Source: Nocardia sp. NBC_00508 (GTDB lineage: Bacteria > Actinomycetota > Actinomycetes > Mycobacteriales > Mycobacteriaceae). From it: 64,000 nucleotides of DNA. Below are positions 1 through 8,329 of this stretch, piece after piece. The notes below the pieces were generated by a model that had not been told where the DNA came from, did not search any database, and saw only the letters and a program-made list of their open reading frames with translations. Where the stretch lies: NCBI RefSeq assembly GCF_036346875.1, contig NZ_CP107852.1, forward strand, positions 5,580,001 through 5,644,000, given 5' to 3'. The position numbers were made by a program, and so were the translations under genes. Every line of letters begins with the position of its first letter. The first letter of the stretch is position 1.

Positions 1-287
1 GCCGCGGCGCATCCCGCCGCCAGCATCAGCAGCGGGCCGCCGACCAGCACCTTGCGCTCGCCGATCCGGTCGACCACGTAGCCCCACGCGATGAGCGTGC
101 ACACCAGCCCAATGGTCGGCATGGCCACCAGCAGGCCCGCGGTAGCCAGCGGCATGCCGCGGTCGGTCAGCGCGGGAAGCAAGAACGGGACACCGTGGAT
201 GAAGATCGAGCTGGAGGCTTGTGCGAAGACGCCGAGGCCGAGCATGGACCAGCGCCGAACCTCGTCGATCTGGATCGCGGTCGTCAT
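1..287 (-). CDS. MFS transporter, N-terminal part (runs off the window)
   Basis: Only the first 95 codons are present; the gene continues beyond base 1. The start is the ATG at 287 on the minus strand. The translation has a short cytoplasmic lead, a hydrophobic segment around residues 14-35, a second around 45-65, and between them the layout of a major facilitator. The loop after the second segment reads DRIGERK, matching the conserved D-R-x-G-R-K/R signature between helices 2 and 3 of MFS proteins. The gene is divergent from the FAH hydrolase, as in the mycobacterial order where an MFS gene (Rv2994) lies next to Rv2993c. The substrate cannot be told. Confidence 0.8.
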   Translation of the reverse strand, partial: MTTAIQIDEVRRWSMLGLGVFAQASSSIFIHGVPFLLPALTDRGMPLATAGLLVAMPTIGLVCTLIAWGYVVDRIGERKVLVGGPLLMLAAGCAA

Positions 288-493
288 CGGCCTCACCTCA
301 GTATCTCAATATTTGGGATTGTCTTCCCACTTTGTGAACTTCCCGGCTCACCGTACACCTGGGTGGCGGCGCGCATCGACGGCTGCGGATGTCGGACTGC
401 TCACAGCGCGGTCGCCGCGACCGGCCCGATATTTCCGTACCACTCGGTCGGGCGCGTTCGGGCAGGTGGCGATAGGTCGATAGACTGCCGGGC

Positions 494-1294
494 ATGCGTC
501 TAGGTCGAGTTGCCAGTCCCGATGGGGTCGCCTTCGTCAGCATCGAAGGCGACGTAAGTGACAGCGCGGGCCGGAATGGGGCGGGGTCGGCGATCGCCAA
601 GGAGATCGCGGAACACCCGTTCGGCACACCGACGTTCACCGGCCGGAGCTGGCCGCTGGCCGACGTGCGGTTGCTTGCCCCGATCCTGGCCAGCAAGGTG
701 GTCTGCGTGGGCAAGAACTATGCCGCTCACGCCGCCGAGATGGGCGGTCCCGCACCCGAAGACCCGGTCATCTTCCTCAAGCCGAACACCGCGATCGTCG
801 GTCCGAACGCCCCGATCATCCTGCCGCCCAGCGCCTCTCAGGTCGACTACGAAGGAGAGCTCGCCGTCGTCATCGGCCGCCCGTGCAAGGAGGTGCCCGC
901 CGCCCGCGCGCTGGACGTCGTCCTCGGCTATACCGTCGCCAACGACGTGACCGCCCGCGACCAGCAGCGCCACGACGGCCAGTGGACCAGGGCGAAGGGC
1001 TACGACACGTTCTGCCCGCTGGGTCCGTGGATCGAAACCTCCATGGACCCTTCGGATCTGGAGATCGTCACCGAGCTCGGCGGCGAGGTGCGGCAACGCA
1101 GCCGCACTTCGCTTCTGCTGCACGACATTCCGAAGCTGATCGAGTGGGTCACCACCGTGATGACGCTGCTGCCCGGTGACGTCATCCTCACCGGCACCCC
1201 GGAGGGCGTCGGCCCGATGACGGACGGGCAGCAGGTGTCGGTGACCATCGATGGCATCGGAACGCTCACCAATCCCGTTGCCGCCAAACGCTGA
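494..1294 (+). CDS. Fumarylacetoacetate hydrolase (FAH) family protein
   Basis: 266 residues, the normal length for single-domain FAH proteins. After a roughly 60-residue N-terminal extension comes the FAH fold: VGKNYAAHAAEMG near residues 71-83, EGELAVVIG near 118-126 carrying two of the expected acidic metal ligands, and NDVTARDQQ near 152. Family members are Mg-dependent C-C bond hydrolases, isomerases or oxaloacetate decarboxylases; the exact reaction is not predictable. The stop lies 13 bases before gltX, so the two are probably co-transcribed, as for Rv2993c-gltS in mycobacteria. The ATG at 494 is used; no strong ribosome binding site precedes it. Confidence 0.88.
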   Translation: MRLGRVASPDGVAFVSIEGDVSDSAGRNGAGSAIAKEIAEHPFGTPTFTGRSWPLADVRLLAPILASKVVCVGKNYAAHAAEMGGPAPEDPVIFLKPNTAIVGPNAPIILPPSASQVDYEGELAVVIGRPCKEVPAARALDVVLGYTVANDVTARDQQRHDGQWTRAKGYDTFCPLGPWIETSMDPSDLEIVTELGGEVRQRSRTSLLLHDIPKLIEWVTTVMTLLPGDVILTGTPEGVGPMTDGQQVSVTIDGIGTLTNPVAAKR

Positions 1295-1307
1295 TCGAAA
1301 GAGAGCC

Positions 1308-2792
1308 ATGACTGAAGTACGGGTCCGATTCTGCCCGTCGCCGACCGGAACACCGCACGTCGGCCTGATCCGGACGGCGCTGTTCAACTGGGCCTACGCC
1401 CGCCATCACGGTGGCACATTCGTCTTTCGTATCGAAGACACCGATGTCGCACGCGATTCCGAGGAGTCCTACCGGGCGATTATCGACGCACTGCGCTGGC
1501 TCGGCCTGACTTGGGACGAGGGCCCCGAGGTCGGTGGGCCCTATGAACCGTATCGCCAGTCACAGCGAAAAGATCTCCATCTGGACGTGGTTCAGCGTTT
1601 GCTGGAGTCCGGGGAGGCGTATGAATCGTTTTCCACGCCAGAGGAAGTCGAGGCTCGCCACCAGGCTGCTGGACGCGATCCGAAGCTCGGTTACGACAAC
1701 TACGACCGCGACCTGACGCCCGAGCAAATCGAGGAGTACCGAGTCGCGGGGCGCCCTGCCGTGATCCGGCTGCGCATGCCCGACGAGGACCTTTCCTGGC
1801 ACGATCTGGTGCGCGGCGAGACCACCTTCAAGGCGGGCTCCGTCCCGGACTTCGCGCTCACCCGCGGCAACGGCGACCCGCTGTACACCCTGGTCAACCC
1901 GGTCGATGACGCGCTGATGCGGATCACCCACGTGCTGCGCGGTGAGGACCTGCTCTCCTCGACCCCGCGACAGCTGGCGCTGTATGGCGCGCTGCGCCGG
2001 ATCGGGGTAACCGATTTCACGCCGGAGTTCGGTCATCTGCCCTTCGTCATGGGGCAGGGCAACAAGAAGTTGTCCAAGCGTGATCCGGAGTCCAATCTGT
2101 TCGCCCACCGCGACCGAGGATTCATCCCCGAGGGTTTGCTGAATTATCTCGCGCTACTCGGCTGGGGCCTCTCCGAGGACCGGGACGTATTCACGATGGC
2201 GGAGATGGTCGAAGCCTTCGATATTTCGAAAGTGAATTCGAACCCGGCCCGATTCGACCAGAAGAAGGCGGACGCGCTCAACGCCGAACACATCCGATTG
2301 CTGGAGCCGGGCGATTTCACCCACCGGCTTCGGGAGTATCTCACCGAACACGGCCATATCGGCGCGGAAATCGATGAGAAGGTCTTCACCGCGGCGGCCG
2401 GGCTCGTGCAGACCAGGATCGTGGTGTTGGCGGACGCCTGGGAACTGTTGCGTTTCTTGTTCGCACCGGCGGATGAGTTCGCGATCGACCCCGCCGCGGG
2501 CGCCAAGAATCTCGGTACCGATGCCACCGAGGTATTGCAGGCCGCTATTACCGCGTTGACGCCGTTGACGGAGTGGACTACCGCGGCGATCGAAGAGGCG
2601 CTGAAAAAGGCGCTGATCGATGATCTGGGACTCAAACCGCGCAAAGCCTTCGCGCCGGTGCGAGTCGCGGTGACCGGATCGCATATCAGCCCGCCGCTGT
2701 ACGAGTCGCTGGAACTGCTCGGCCGTGACGTAACTCTGGAGCGGCTGGGCTCGGCGCTGAGTTGGACCGCACCGGACCACGCGTCGTCCTGA
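1308..2792 (+). CDS. gltX: Glutamate--tRNA ligase (GluRS)
   Basis: 494 residues, full length for a class I GluRS. The HIGH-like signature is HVGL at residues 17-20, and the second ATP-binding motif KLSKR is at about 253-257, followed by an alpha-helical anticodon-binding C-terminal half. The frame is open further upstream, but the ATG at 1308 gives the canonical start and is preceded by GAAAGAGAGCC. It charges tRNA-Glu. In actinobacteria, which generally lack GlnRS, a non-discriminating GluRS also makes Glu-tRNA-Gln for the GatCAB amidotransferase. Strikingly, tRNA-Gln and tRNA-Glu genes follow immediately downstream. Confidence 0.97.
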   Translation: MTEVRVRFCPSPTGTPHVGLIRTALFNWAYARHHGGTFVFRIEDTDVARDSEESYRAIIDALRWLGLTWDEGPEVGGPYEPYRQSQRKDLHLDVVQRLLESGEAYESFSTPEEVEARHQAAGRDPKLGYDNYDRDLTPEQIEEYRVAGRPAVIRLRMPDEDLSWHDLVRGETTFKAGSVPDFALTRGNGDPLYTLVNPVDDALMRITHVLRGEDLLSSTPRQLALYGALRRIGVTDFTPEFGHLPFVMGQGNKKLSKRDPESNLFAHRDRGFIPEGLLNYLALLGWGLSEDRDVFTMAEMVEAFDISKVNSNPARFDQKKADALNAEHIRLLEPGDFTHRLREYLTEHGHIGAEIDEKVFTAAAGLVQTRIVVLADAWELLRFLFAPADEFAIDPAAGAKNLGTDATEVLQAAITALTPLTEWTTAAIEEALKKALIDDLGLKPRKAFAPVRVAVTGSHISPPLYESLELLGRDVTLERLGSALSWTAPDHASS

Positions 2793-2840
2793 GGGCGCAG
2801 TCGGAGGCAGGCTGTCCTCGGCCTGCGCTGGGCCGGGTGA

Positions 2841-2884
2841 AGGGCGAGGCAGCGGCCCAGCGAGGGCGAGGCAGCGGCCCAGCG
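2841..2884. repeat. Two tandem copies of a 22-bp unit
   Basis: The unit AGGGCGAGGCAGCGGCCCAG plus CG occurs twice, exactly, head to tail, in the gap between gltX and tRNA-Gln. Neither copy has a visible gene context; a replication-slippage duplication is the simplest explanation. Confidence 0.85.
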
Positions 2885-3003
2885 CCGAAAATGTGGCTTT
2901 GACCAGGCGATTTGTAGTAGACCGGTAGCCGTTTGGTACTCTTCTTCTCGGCCCGGAACACGGTCTCGAGTCATCCAGACGCGAGGCGGGACGACCTGGT
3001 CAT

Positions 3004-3075
3004 TGGGGTATGGTGTAATTGGCAACACAGCTGATTCTGGTTCAGCCATTCTAGGTTCGAGTCCTGGTACCCCAG
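3004..3075 (+). tRNA. tRNA-Gln (anticodon CTG)
   Basis: Folds as a 72-nt cloverleaf. The acceptor stem TGGGGTA pairs with TACCCCA, the anticodon stem GCTGA pairs with TCAGC around a TTCTGGT loop with anticodon CTG, and the T-arm contains GGTTCGAGTCC. The discriminator base is G, as expected for Gln. CCA is not encoded. It lies downstream of gltX, whose product in actinobacteria is expected to misacylate it with Glu before amidation. Confidence 0.95.
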
Positions 3076-3221
3076 CGGAGTGTGTTGTTCGACTTCGGTT
3101 CGCGGCCGAAATCATGACAGCAACCGGCGATTTGGTCGCCGGGCTTCGGCCGGTTAAGCTAGCCGAGCCTCCTGATCGAAAGATCACCACGGCGCTCCTC
3201 GCGGTAGCGAGAAGCAGTCCT

Positions 3222-3294
3222 GGCCCCGTCGTCTAGCGGCCTAGGACGCCGCCCTCTCAAGGCGGTAGCGCGGGTTCGAATCCCGTCGGGGCTA
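3222..3294 (+). tRNA. tRNA-Glu (anticodon CTC)
   Basis: 73-nt cloverleaf. The acceptor stem GGCCCCG pairs with CGGGGCT (first pair G-T wobble), the anticodon stem CCGCC/GGCGG encloses loop CTCTCAA with anticodon CTC, and the T-loop is TTCGAAT. The discriminator is A and CCA is not encoded. It is the cognate substrate of the nearby gltX product. Confidence 0.95.
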
Positions 3295-3307
3295 CACAAG
3301 TGGAAGA

Positions 3308-3342
3308 CCCATGCTCACACAGAGCGTGGGCCTTTCTCGTTT
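3308..3342 (+). terminator. Rho-independent terminator after the tRNA pair
   Basis: CCCATGCTC (3308-3316) pairs with GAGCGTGGG (3322-3330, one T-G wobble) around loop ACACA and is followed by CCTTTCTCGTTT. It lies 13 bases after tRNA-Glu and is placed to end the gltX-tRNA transcript. Confidence 0.75.
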
Positions 3343-3353
3343 CGCTATGTTTT

Positions 3354-3421
3354 GTGGGGGTGCAACCCCCACGCCCCGCCCGGAGGGCTTCGCCCCCGGA
3401 CCCCCGGCGAGGGCTTCGCCC
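3354..3421. repeat. Cluster of three GC hairpins (GGGCTTCGCCC type)
   Basis: GTGGGGG/CCCCCAC encloses a 5-nt loop at 3354-3372. GGGCTTCGCCC occurs at 3385-3395, and the closely similar GGGCTTCGCCC stem recurs at 3411-3421. The rest of 3343-3516 holds no gene. A related motif, GGGCTCCGCCC, recurs after gpsA at 13264-13274. Role unknown. Confidence 0.6.
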
Positions 3422-3516
3422 CGCCTGGTGGGTGAGTGGGCGGGTGCGGAGTTGGTTTTGCCCCGTCTGGTGGGGGCTGGGCGGCCTACAGCTCGCCGCG
3501 GTACGGCGCGAAACGA

Positions 3517-3548
3517 AAGGCCCTCCAGCGATCTTGCTGGAGGGCCTT
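3517..3548 (-). terminator. Terminator of the DUF5302 gene
   Basis: A perfect 13-bp stem, AAGGCCCTCCAGC at 3517-3529 against GCTGGAGGGCCTT at 3536-3548, with a 6-nt loop. On the minus strand it is followed by TCGTTTC. It sits 15 bases past the stop of the small gene at 3564-3743. Confidence 0.85.
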
Positions 3549-3563
3549 CGGCTTGTTCGCGGA

Positions 3564-3743
3564 CTACCCGCTCTTGCGCCGGAATTCCCGCTTGTGGGCT
3601 GCCGTGCCATGTGTCGCGGACGCCTTGGACCGTCCGTCGAGGTGGTCGGCCGCGCGGGCGTGCTGCTGGTTCTTGCGCTCCAGTGCCTCCCGGAATTTGC
3701 GCTTCACCTCGTCGGAGCCATTGGACTTATCCGAATCCGCCAT
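3564..3743 (-). CDS. DUF5302-like small basic protein
   Basis: 59 residues starting MADSDKSNGSDEVKRKFREA and ending KREFRRKSG. The short, highly charged composition, the EVKRKFREAL core and the REFRRKSG tail match the actinobacterial DUF5302 family as I know it; no function is established. The frame is open to an earlier ATG at 3818, but MADSD fits the family length of roughly 60 residues. Its own strong terminator follows (3517-3548), which supports an independent transcript. Confidence 0.7.
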   Translation of the reverse strand: MADSDKSNGSDEVKRKFREALERKNQQHARAADHLDGRSKASATHGTAAHKREFRRKSG

Positions 3744-3892
3744 CGCCTGCTCCTCGTCGTCGCGGCCGCGCAGCGCGTCCTCGCGGGCGCTGATGCCCGG
3801 CCGATTCATGTCGAACACCTCGAAAATATCCCGTGCGAGGTGGTTGTGTCAGTTGGATTTCGGGCGCGTCGTGTCGCCCGAGCGTGCTCTGT

Positions 3893-4393
3893 TCAGTCCA
3901 GCGCGTGTGCGGTGGTCCCGCCGAGTGGCATGCGCGGAAGGCCGAGCTTGCGGTGATCCCAGCTGCGCGTGCGCTCGGGCACGACGCGGACGGCGACCCG
4001 TTTGTTCAGCATGGACTCCACCATGGGGCGCACCTCCGCACTGTACGGGCCGGTGTAGCGCTCCCAGACGCTCACGCCGACGGCGAAGAGTTTCTCGGCG
4101 TCCTCGACGATCTCGGCTCGGCCTTCGATCGACACGCCCCGCAGCTGGTCGTAGGTATCACCCGCCTCGACCAGGCAGCAGACGCGCGGATCGCGCCGCA
4201 AGTTCACCGCCTTCTGCGACTTGGCCTTCGTCTCGAACCAGATCTCGCCGCCGATGAGCGCGTACCACATGGCGGTCTGGTGCGGCGTGCCCGTGGGGCC
4301 GATGGTCGCCAGCGTCGCGATTCGGCTGCGCTCCAGGAACTCGGTGATCTCGGTGTCGGACATCACGATCTGTGCCCGTTGGTTGACTCCCAT
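3893..4393 (-). CDS. Pyridoxamine 5'-phosphate oxidase-like (FMN/F420-binding split barrel) protein
   Basis: 166 residues. The first half has the split-barrel pattern IATLATIGPTGTPH (about residues 25-38), then MWYALIGGEIWFET and KAVNLRRDPRVC, typical of PPOX-fold proteins of the PNPOx/F420-dependent reductase superfamily. The tail SWDHRKLGLP resembles the mycobacterial relative Rv2991, which occupies the same place near gltX and leuCD. Members bind FMN, F420, heme or biliverdin; which ligand applies here is not evident. The presence of fbiD in this window shows the organism makes F420. A second possible start is the ATG ten codons later. Confidence 0.85.
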   Translation of the reverse strand: MGVNQRAQIVMSDTEITEFLERSRIATLATIGPTGTPHQTAMWYALIGGEIWFETKAKSQKAVNLRRDPRVCCLVEAGDTYDQLRGVSIEGRAEIVEDAEKLFAVGVSVWERYTGPYSAEVRPMVESMLNKRVAVRVVPERTRSWDHRKLGLPRMPLGGTTAHALD

Positions 4394-4426
4394 GGGCCAA
4401 CTCTAGAGAATCCGGATTGAAACGTG

Positions 4427-5128
4427 TTACAGGCGCTTGTGCAATGCCTCGGCGGCCGCGACCAGATCCGCCGCCCAGCGGGCGCCCGGCCTGCGGCCCA
4501 TCCGGTCGATCGGGCCCGACACCGACACGGCCGCGACCACGGTGCCCCCGGCGTCGCGCACCGGCGCGGAAACGCTTGCCACACCGGCCGCGCGCTCGGC
4601 GGCGCTCTGCGCCCAGCCGCGCTTGCGCACCTCGGCCAGCGCGCGCTCGCCGAATACCGCGTCGGCCAGGATGGTGCGCTGCAATTCCGGGTCGGCCCAG
4701 GCCAGCAGTACTTTGGCCGCCGAGCCGGCGGCGAGCGGCAGCCGCGCTCCGACCGGAACGGTGTCGCGTAGGCCCACCGGGGGTTCCAGCGCCGCGACGC
4801 ACACGCGCGCGTTGCCGTCGCGGCAATAGAGCTGGACGCTTTCGCCGGTGATCTCGCGCAGGCGGGGCAGAATGGCCGACGCGGCCTCGAGCAGCGGATC
4901 GTTGGCGCTGGTCGCGAGCTCGGCGAGGGCGGGCCCGGGCCGCCACGTCCCGTTGCTGTCGCGGGCGAGTAAGCGATGCACCTCCAACCCGACGGCGAGA
5001 CGGTGTGCGGTGGCGCGGGGCAGGCCGGTGCGCGCGCACAGCTCGTTGAGACCGGAGGGGTGCTCGGCTACGGCATACAGGACCGCCACTGCTTTGTCGA
5101 GGACGCCGATGCCGCTATGCTGTCTCAT
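4427..5128 (-). CDS. IclR-family transcriptional regulator next to leuCD
   Basis: 233 residues. N-terminal winged helix-turn-helix about residues 5-65 (GLNELCARTGLPRATAHRL), then the IclR effector-binding domain (about 75-230). It is divergent from leuC across a 155-bp gap, the same arrangement as Rv2989 in mycobacteria and ndgR/areB beside leuCD in Streptomyces, where the protein controls leucine genes. By inference it regulates leuCD and possibly itself. I could not define an operator in the gap. Confidence 0.92.
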   Translation of the reverse strand: MRQHSGIGVLDKAVAVLYAVAEHPSGLNELCARTGLPRATAHRLAVGLEVHRLLARDSNGTWRPGPALAELATSANDPLLEAASAILPRLREITGESVQLYCRDGNARVCVAALEPPVGLRDTVPVGARLPLAAGSAAKVLLAWADPELQRTILADAVFGERALAEVRKRGWAQSAAERAAGVASVSAPVRDAGGTVVAAVSVSGPIDRMGRRPGARWAADLVAAAEALHKRL

Positions 5129-5283
5129 AGAACGATACTAGCGTCTCGGATGTTGATAAATCCACCAGTGCGGATTCCGGTCATCAGCGTTCCGACCAGG
5201 CGTAGCTATCCCAACTTGTGCAACTGTCGCCGCGTCGAAGTCCAGATCGCGGAACGGCTGCTTCGTCCGAAAGGTGATCAACC

Positions 5284-6705
5284 ATGGCCGAACCGCGCAC
5301 GCTGGCCGAGAAGGTATGGGACCAGCATGTCGTCGCTCGCGGAGAGGGTGAGGGTGCCTCGCGCGAGCCGGACCTGATCTACATCGACCTGCACCTCGTC
5401 CACGAGGTGACCAGTCCGCAGGCCTTCGACGGACTGCGCGCCGCGGGCAGACCTGTGCGCCGGCCGGATCTCACGATCGCGACCGAGGACCACAACGTGC
5501 CGACGATCGATATCGACAAGCCGATCGCCGACCCGGTTTCGCGCACCCAGGTGGAGACGCTGCGGCACAACTGCGCGGAATTCGGTGTGCGGCTGCATCC
5601 CATGGGCGACCTGGACCAGGGCATCGTGCACGTGGTCGGGCCGCAGCTCGGCCTGACCCAACCGGGGACGACCGTGGTCTGCGGTGACAGCCACACCTCG
5701 ACGCACGGCGCGTTCGGCGCGCTGGCCATGGGTATCGGCACCTCCGAGGTCGAGCATGTGCTTGCCACCCAGACCCTCTCGTTGCAGCCGTTCAAGACGA
5801 TGGCAATCACCGTGGACGGCGCCATGCCCCCCGGCGTGACGAGCAAGGACCTGATCCTGGCCGTCATCGCGAAGATCGGCACCGGCGGCGGCCAGGGCTA
5901 CGTCCTGGAGTATCGGGGCGAGGCCATCCGGGCCATGTCCATGGAGGCCCGAATGACGATCTGCAACATGTCCATCGAGGCGGGCGCTCGGGCCGGCATG
6001 ATCGCGCCGGACGAGACGACCTACGAATTCCTCAGGGGGCGGCCGCACGCGCCGCAGGGCGCCGACTGGGATGCAGCGGTGGCCGCCTGGGAGGCGCTGA
6101 AGACGGACGAGGGCGCGGCTTTCGACGCCGAGGTGCATATCGACGCCTCCGCGCTGTCCCCGTTCGTCACCTGGGGCACCAATCCGGGCCAGGGCGCCCC
6201 GCTGGGCGAGGCGGTGCCGGACCCCGCCGCGATCGCCGACGAGGTGGCCCGCGAGTCCGCGGAGAAAGCGCTGCGTTACATGGACTTGGAGCCGGGTACT
6301 CCACTTCGGGAAGTGCCGATCGACACCGTATTCGTCGGTTCGTGCACCAACGGACGCATTGAGGATTTGCGTGCGGTGGCCGGGATTTTGAAGGGACGTC
6401 ATGTCGCCGACGGGGTGCGAATGTTGGTTGTACCGGGGTCGATGCGGGTTCGCGCACAGGCGGAAAAAGAAGGACTGGGTGAGATTTTCACCGCGGCGGG
6501 CGCCGAATGGCGGCAGGCGGGCTGCTCAATGTGCCTGGGAATGAATCCGGACCAGCTCGAACCCGGCCAGCGTTGTGCCTCCACCTCGAACCGCAACTTC
6601 GAAGGAAGGCAGGGCAAAGGCGGCCGTACGCACCTGGTTTCTCCCCTCGTAGCGGCCGCGACGGCGGTCCGCGGAACCCTGTCCTCGCCTGCGGATCTGA
6701 ACTGA
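5284..6705 (+). CDS. leuC: 3-isopropylmalate dehydratase large subunit
   Basis: 473 residues, standard length. With LeuD it isomerises 2-isopropylmalate to 3-isopropylmalate in leucine biosynthesis. The substrate-binding GDSHTSTHGAFG (about 137-148) and the 4Fe-4S cysteines in VGSCTNGR (about 345-352) and CSMCLGMNPD (about 414-423) are all present, so the enzyme looks intact. The ATG at 5284 is preceded by GAAAGGTGATCAACC, a usable ribosome binding site. leuD follows 39 bases later. The upstream gap shared with the IclR gene is the likely control region. Confidence 0.97.
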   Translation: MAEPRTLAEKVWDQHVVARGEGEGASREPDLIYIDLHLVHEVTSPQAFDGLRAAGRPVRRPDLTIATEDHNVPTIDIDKPIADPVSRTQVETLRHNCAEFGVRLHPMGDLDQGIVHVVGPQLGLTQPGTTVVCGDSHTSTHGAFGALAMGIGTSEVEHVLATQTLSLQPFKTMAITVDGAMPPGVTSKDLILAVIAKIGTGGGQGYVLEYRGEAIRAMSMEARMTICNMSIEAGARAGMIAPDETTYEFLRGRPHAPQGADWDAAVAAWEALKTDEGAAFDAEVHIDASALSPFVTWGTNPGQGAPLGEAVPDPAAIADEVARESAEKALRYMDLEPGTPLREVPIDTVFVGSCTNGRIEDLRAVAGILKGRHVADGVRMLVVPGSMRVRAQAEKEGLGEIFTAAGAEWRQAGCSMCLGMNPDQLEPGQRCASTSNRNFEGRQGKGGRTHLVSPLVAAATAVRGTLSSPADLN

Positions 6706-6744
6706 CCGGCCCCGATTCCCTCAATCAAACCCAGGAGATTCATT

Positions 6745-7353
6745 ATGGAAGCGTTCACCGTGCACAAGGGCATCGGGGTGCCGATGCGCCGCTCCAATGT
6801 CGATACCGATCAGATCATCCCCGCCGTCTACCTGAAGCGGGTGACTCGTACGGGATTCGAGGACGGGTTGTTCGCCGCATGGCGCACCGATCCCGACTTC
6901 ATTCTCAACATCGAGCCATACAACAGGGGTAGTGTGCTGGTGGCGGGCCCGGATTTCGGTACCGGATCCTCGCGTGAGCACGCCGTTTGGGCGCTGTCGG
7001 ACTACGGCTTTCGGGTGGTCATCTCGTCCCGGTTCGCCGACATCTTCCGCGGCAATGCCGGTAAGGGCGGTCTGGTGGCCGCTCAGATGTCACAGAACGA
7101 TGTCGAAATGCTCTGGAAGTTGCTCGAGGAACAGCCCGGCTTGGAATTGGTTGTGGACCTCGGGGCGCGCACTGTGGCGGCTGGAACCGTCGTGTTGCCG
7201 TTCGATATTGATGACTACACCAGGTGGCGTCTGCTCGAAGGATTGGACGACATCGGGCTCACTCTGCGGCGGGAGGACGCCATCGACCGGTTCGAAAAGG
7301 CAAGGCCAACATGGAAACCCGCCACCCTCCCGGCACATATTTCGCAGACGTAA
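6745..7353 (+). CDS. leuD: 3-isopropylmalate dehydratase small subunit
   Basis: 202 residues, typical of LeuD. It supplies the swivelling domain that completes the LeuCD active site. Conserved features include NVDTDQIIPAVYLK near residues 18-31 and the GTGSSREHAVWAL loop near 71-83. The start ATG at 6745 follows CAGGAGATTCATT, a good Shine-Dalgarno. It forms an operon with leuC. Confidence 0.97.
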   Translation: MEAFTVHKGIGVPMRRSNVDTDQIIPAVYLKRVTRTGFEDGLFAAWRTDPDFILNIEPYNRGSVLVAGPDFGTGSSREHAVWALSDYGFRVVISSRFADIFRGNAGKGGLVAAQMSQNDVEMLWKLLEEQPGLELVVDLGARTVAAGTVVLPFDIDDYTRWRLLEGLDDIGLTLRREDAIDRFEKARPTWKPATLPAHISQT

Positions 7354-7509
7354 TCACCCTCGGCGGTTAGCTGGCCAGACTTGGTGGCGGTAGCTGGACG
7401 TGTGCTAAACCACATGAATTTTGGCGTGGCACATAGACTCTTGCCCAAAGTGGGTTTACCGTGGTACCTAGTCGGTCCGACGACGGGCCATTAGTCTGCG
7501 GAGGATTCA

Positions 7510-8154
7510 ATGAACAAGGCGGAACTGATCGACGTTCTGACCGAAAAGTTGGGTACGGACAGGCGCACGGCCACCGCGGCAGTCGAGCATGTGGTCGACA
7601 CCATCGTGCGCGCGGTGCACAAGGGTCAGAGCGTCACAATCACCGGATTCGGTGTGTTCGAACAGCGTAAGCGTGCGGCTCGAGTCGCCAGGAACCCGCG
7701 CACCGGCGAAACCGTGAAGGTTAAGCCCACATCGGTGCCCGCGTTTCGTCCTGGCGCTCAGTTCAAGGCGGTGATCGCGGGTAAGCAGAAGTTGGCCGCG
7801 ACCGGCCCCGCCGTCAAGCGCGGGGTGGGTGCGCCGGTGGCCGCTAAGAAGGCGGCAGCCAAGAAGACGGCGCGCAAGGCCGCTGCGAAGAAGGCGACCC
7901 CGACCAAGGCGCCCGCCAAGACCACGGCGCGCAAGGCCGCCGCCAAGGCCCCGGCAAAGACCACCGCTCGCAAGACCGCGGCCAAGAAGACGCCCGCGAA
8001 GAAGACCGCGGTCGCGAAGAAGGCTCCGGCCAAGAAGACGGCCACCAAGGCCACGGCGGCCAAGAAGACCACCGCCGCCAAGAAGACCGTCGCCAAGAAG
8101 GCGCCTGCGAAGAAGACCGCGGCCAAGAAGGCTCCGGCTCGTCGCGCCCGCTGA
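7510..8154 (+). CDS. hupB: DNA-binding protein HU with long Lys/Ala-rich tail
   Basis: 214 residues in two parts. Residues 1-90 are a complete HU domain (NKAELIDVLTEKLG start; RNPRTGETVKVKP at the arm). Residues about 105-214 are a low-complexity tail of repeated PAKKTA, KAAAKK and TARKAA units resembling eukaryotic histone H1 tails. This two-domain form is the actinobacterial HupB type, which compacts DNA; in mycobacteria the tail is acetylated and methylated. ATG 7510 is preceded by GCGGAGGATTCA. An intrinsic terminator follows (8226-8255), so it is a single-gene transcript. Confidence 0.97.
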   Translation: MNKAELIDVLTEKLGTDRRTATAAVEHVVDTIVRAVHKGQSVTITGFGVFEQRKRAARVARNPRTGETVKVKPTSVPAFRPGAQFKAVIAGKQKLAATGPAVKRGVGAPVAAKKAAAKKTARKAAAKKATPTKAPAKTTARKAAAKAPAKTTARKTAAKKTPAKKTAVAKKAPAKKTATKATAAKKTTAAKKTVAKKAPAKKTAAKKAPARRAR

Positions 8155-8225
8155 TCCCGAGCCACCGCCGGATCGGCGCCGAATGTGCGGCCCCGAAGAC
8201 AGGGCCCATTCGCCTCAACGTCGAG

Positions 8226-8255
8226 ACGGCCCCGGGAAACACCCGGGGCCGTTTT
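8226..8255 (+). terminator. Rho-independent terminator of hupB
   Basis: ACGGCCCCGGG (8226-8236) pairs perfectly with CCCGGGGCCGT (8242-8252) around AAACA and runs into TTTT. It is positioned 71 bases after the hupB stop. Confidence 0.9.
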
Positions 8256-8329
8256 CGGATGTCCGTAAGCAATAGGAGTCGGCAGGGGGGCGCGTGCTCG
8301 CCGAGGCGCGGCGGTAGGCCGTCGAGCCG

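Noticed and set aside
3004..3294. The tRNA pair as an integration (att) site
   Set aside because: No integrase gene or repeat of a tRNA 3' end was found nearby; the neighbourhood is the conserved order.
5129..5283. An IclR-type operator between the IclR gene and leuC
   Set aside because: Regulation is likely from context, but I could not find a convincing palindrome; none is listed as a site.
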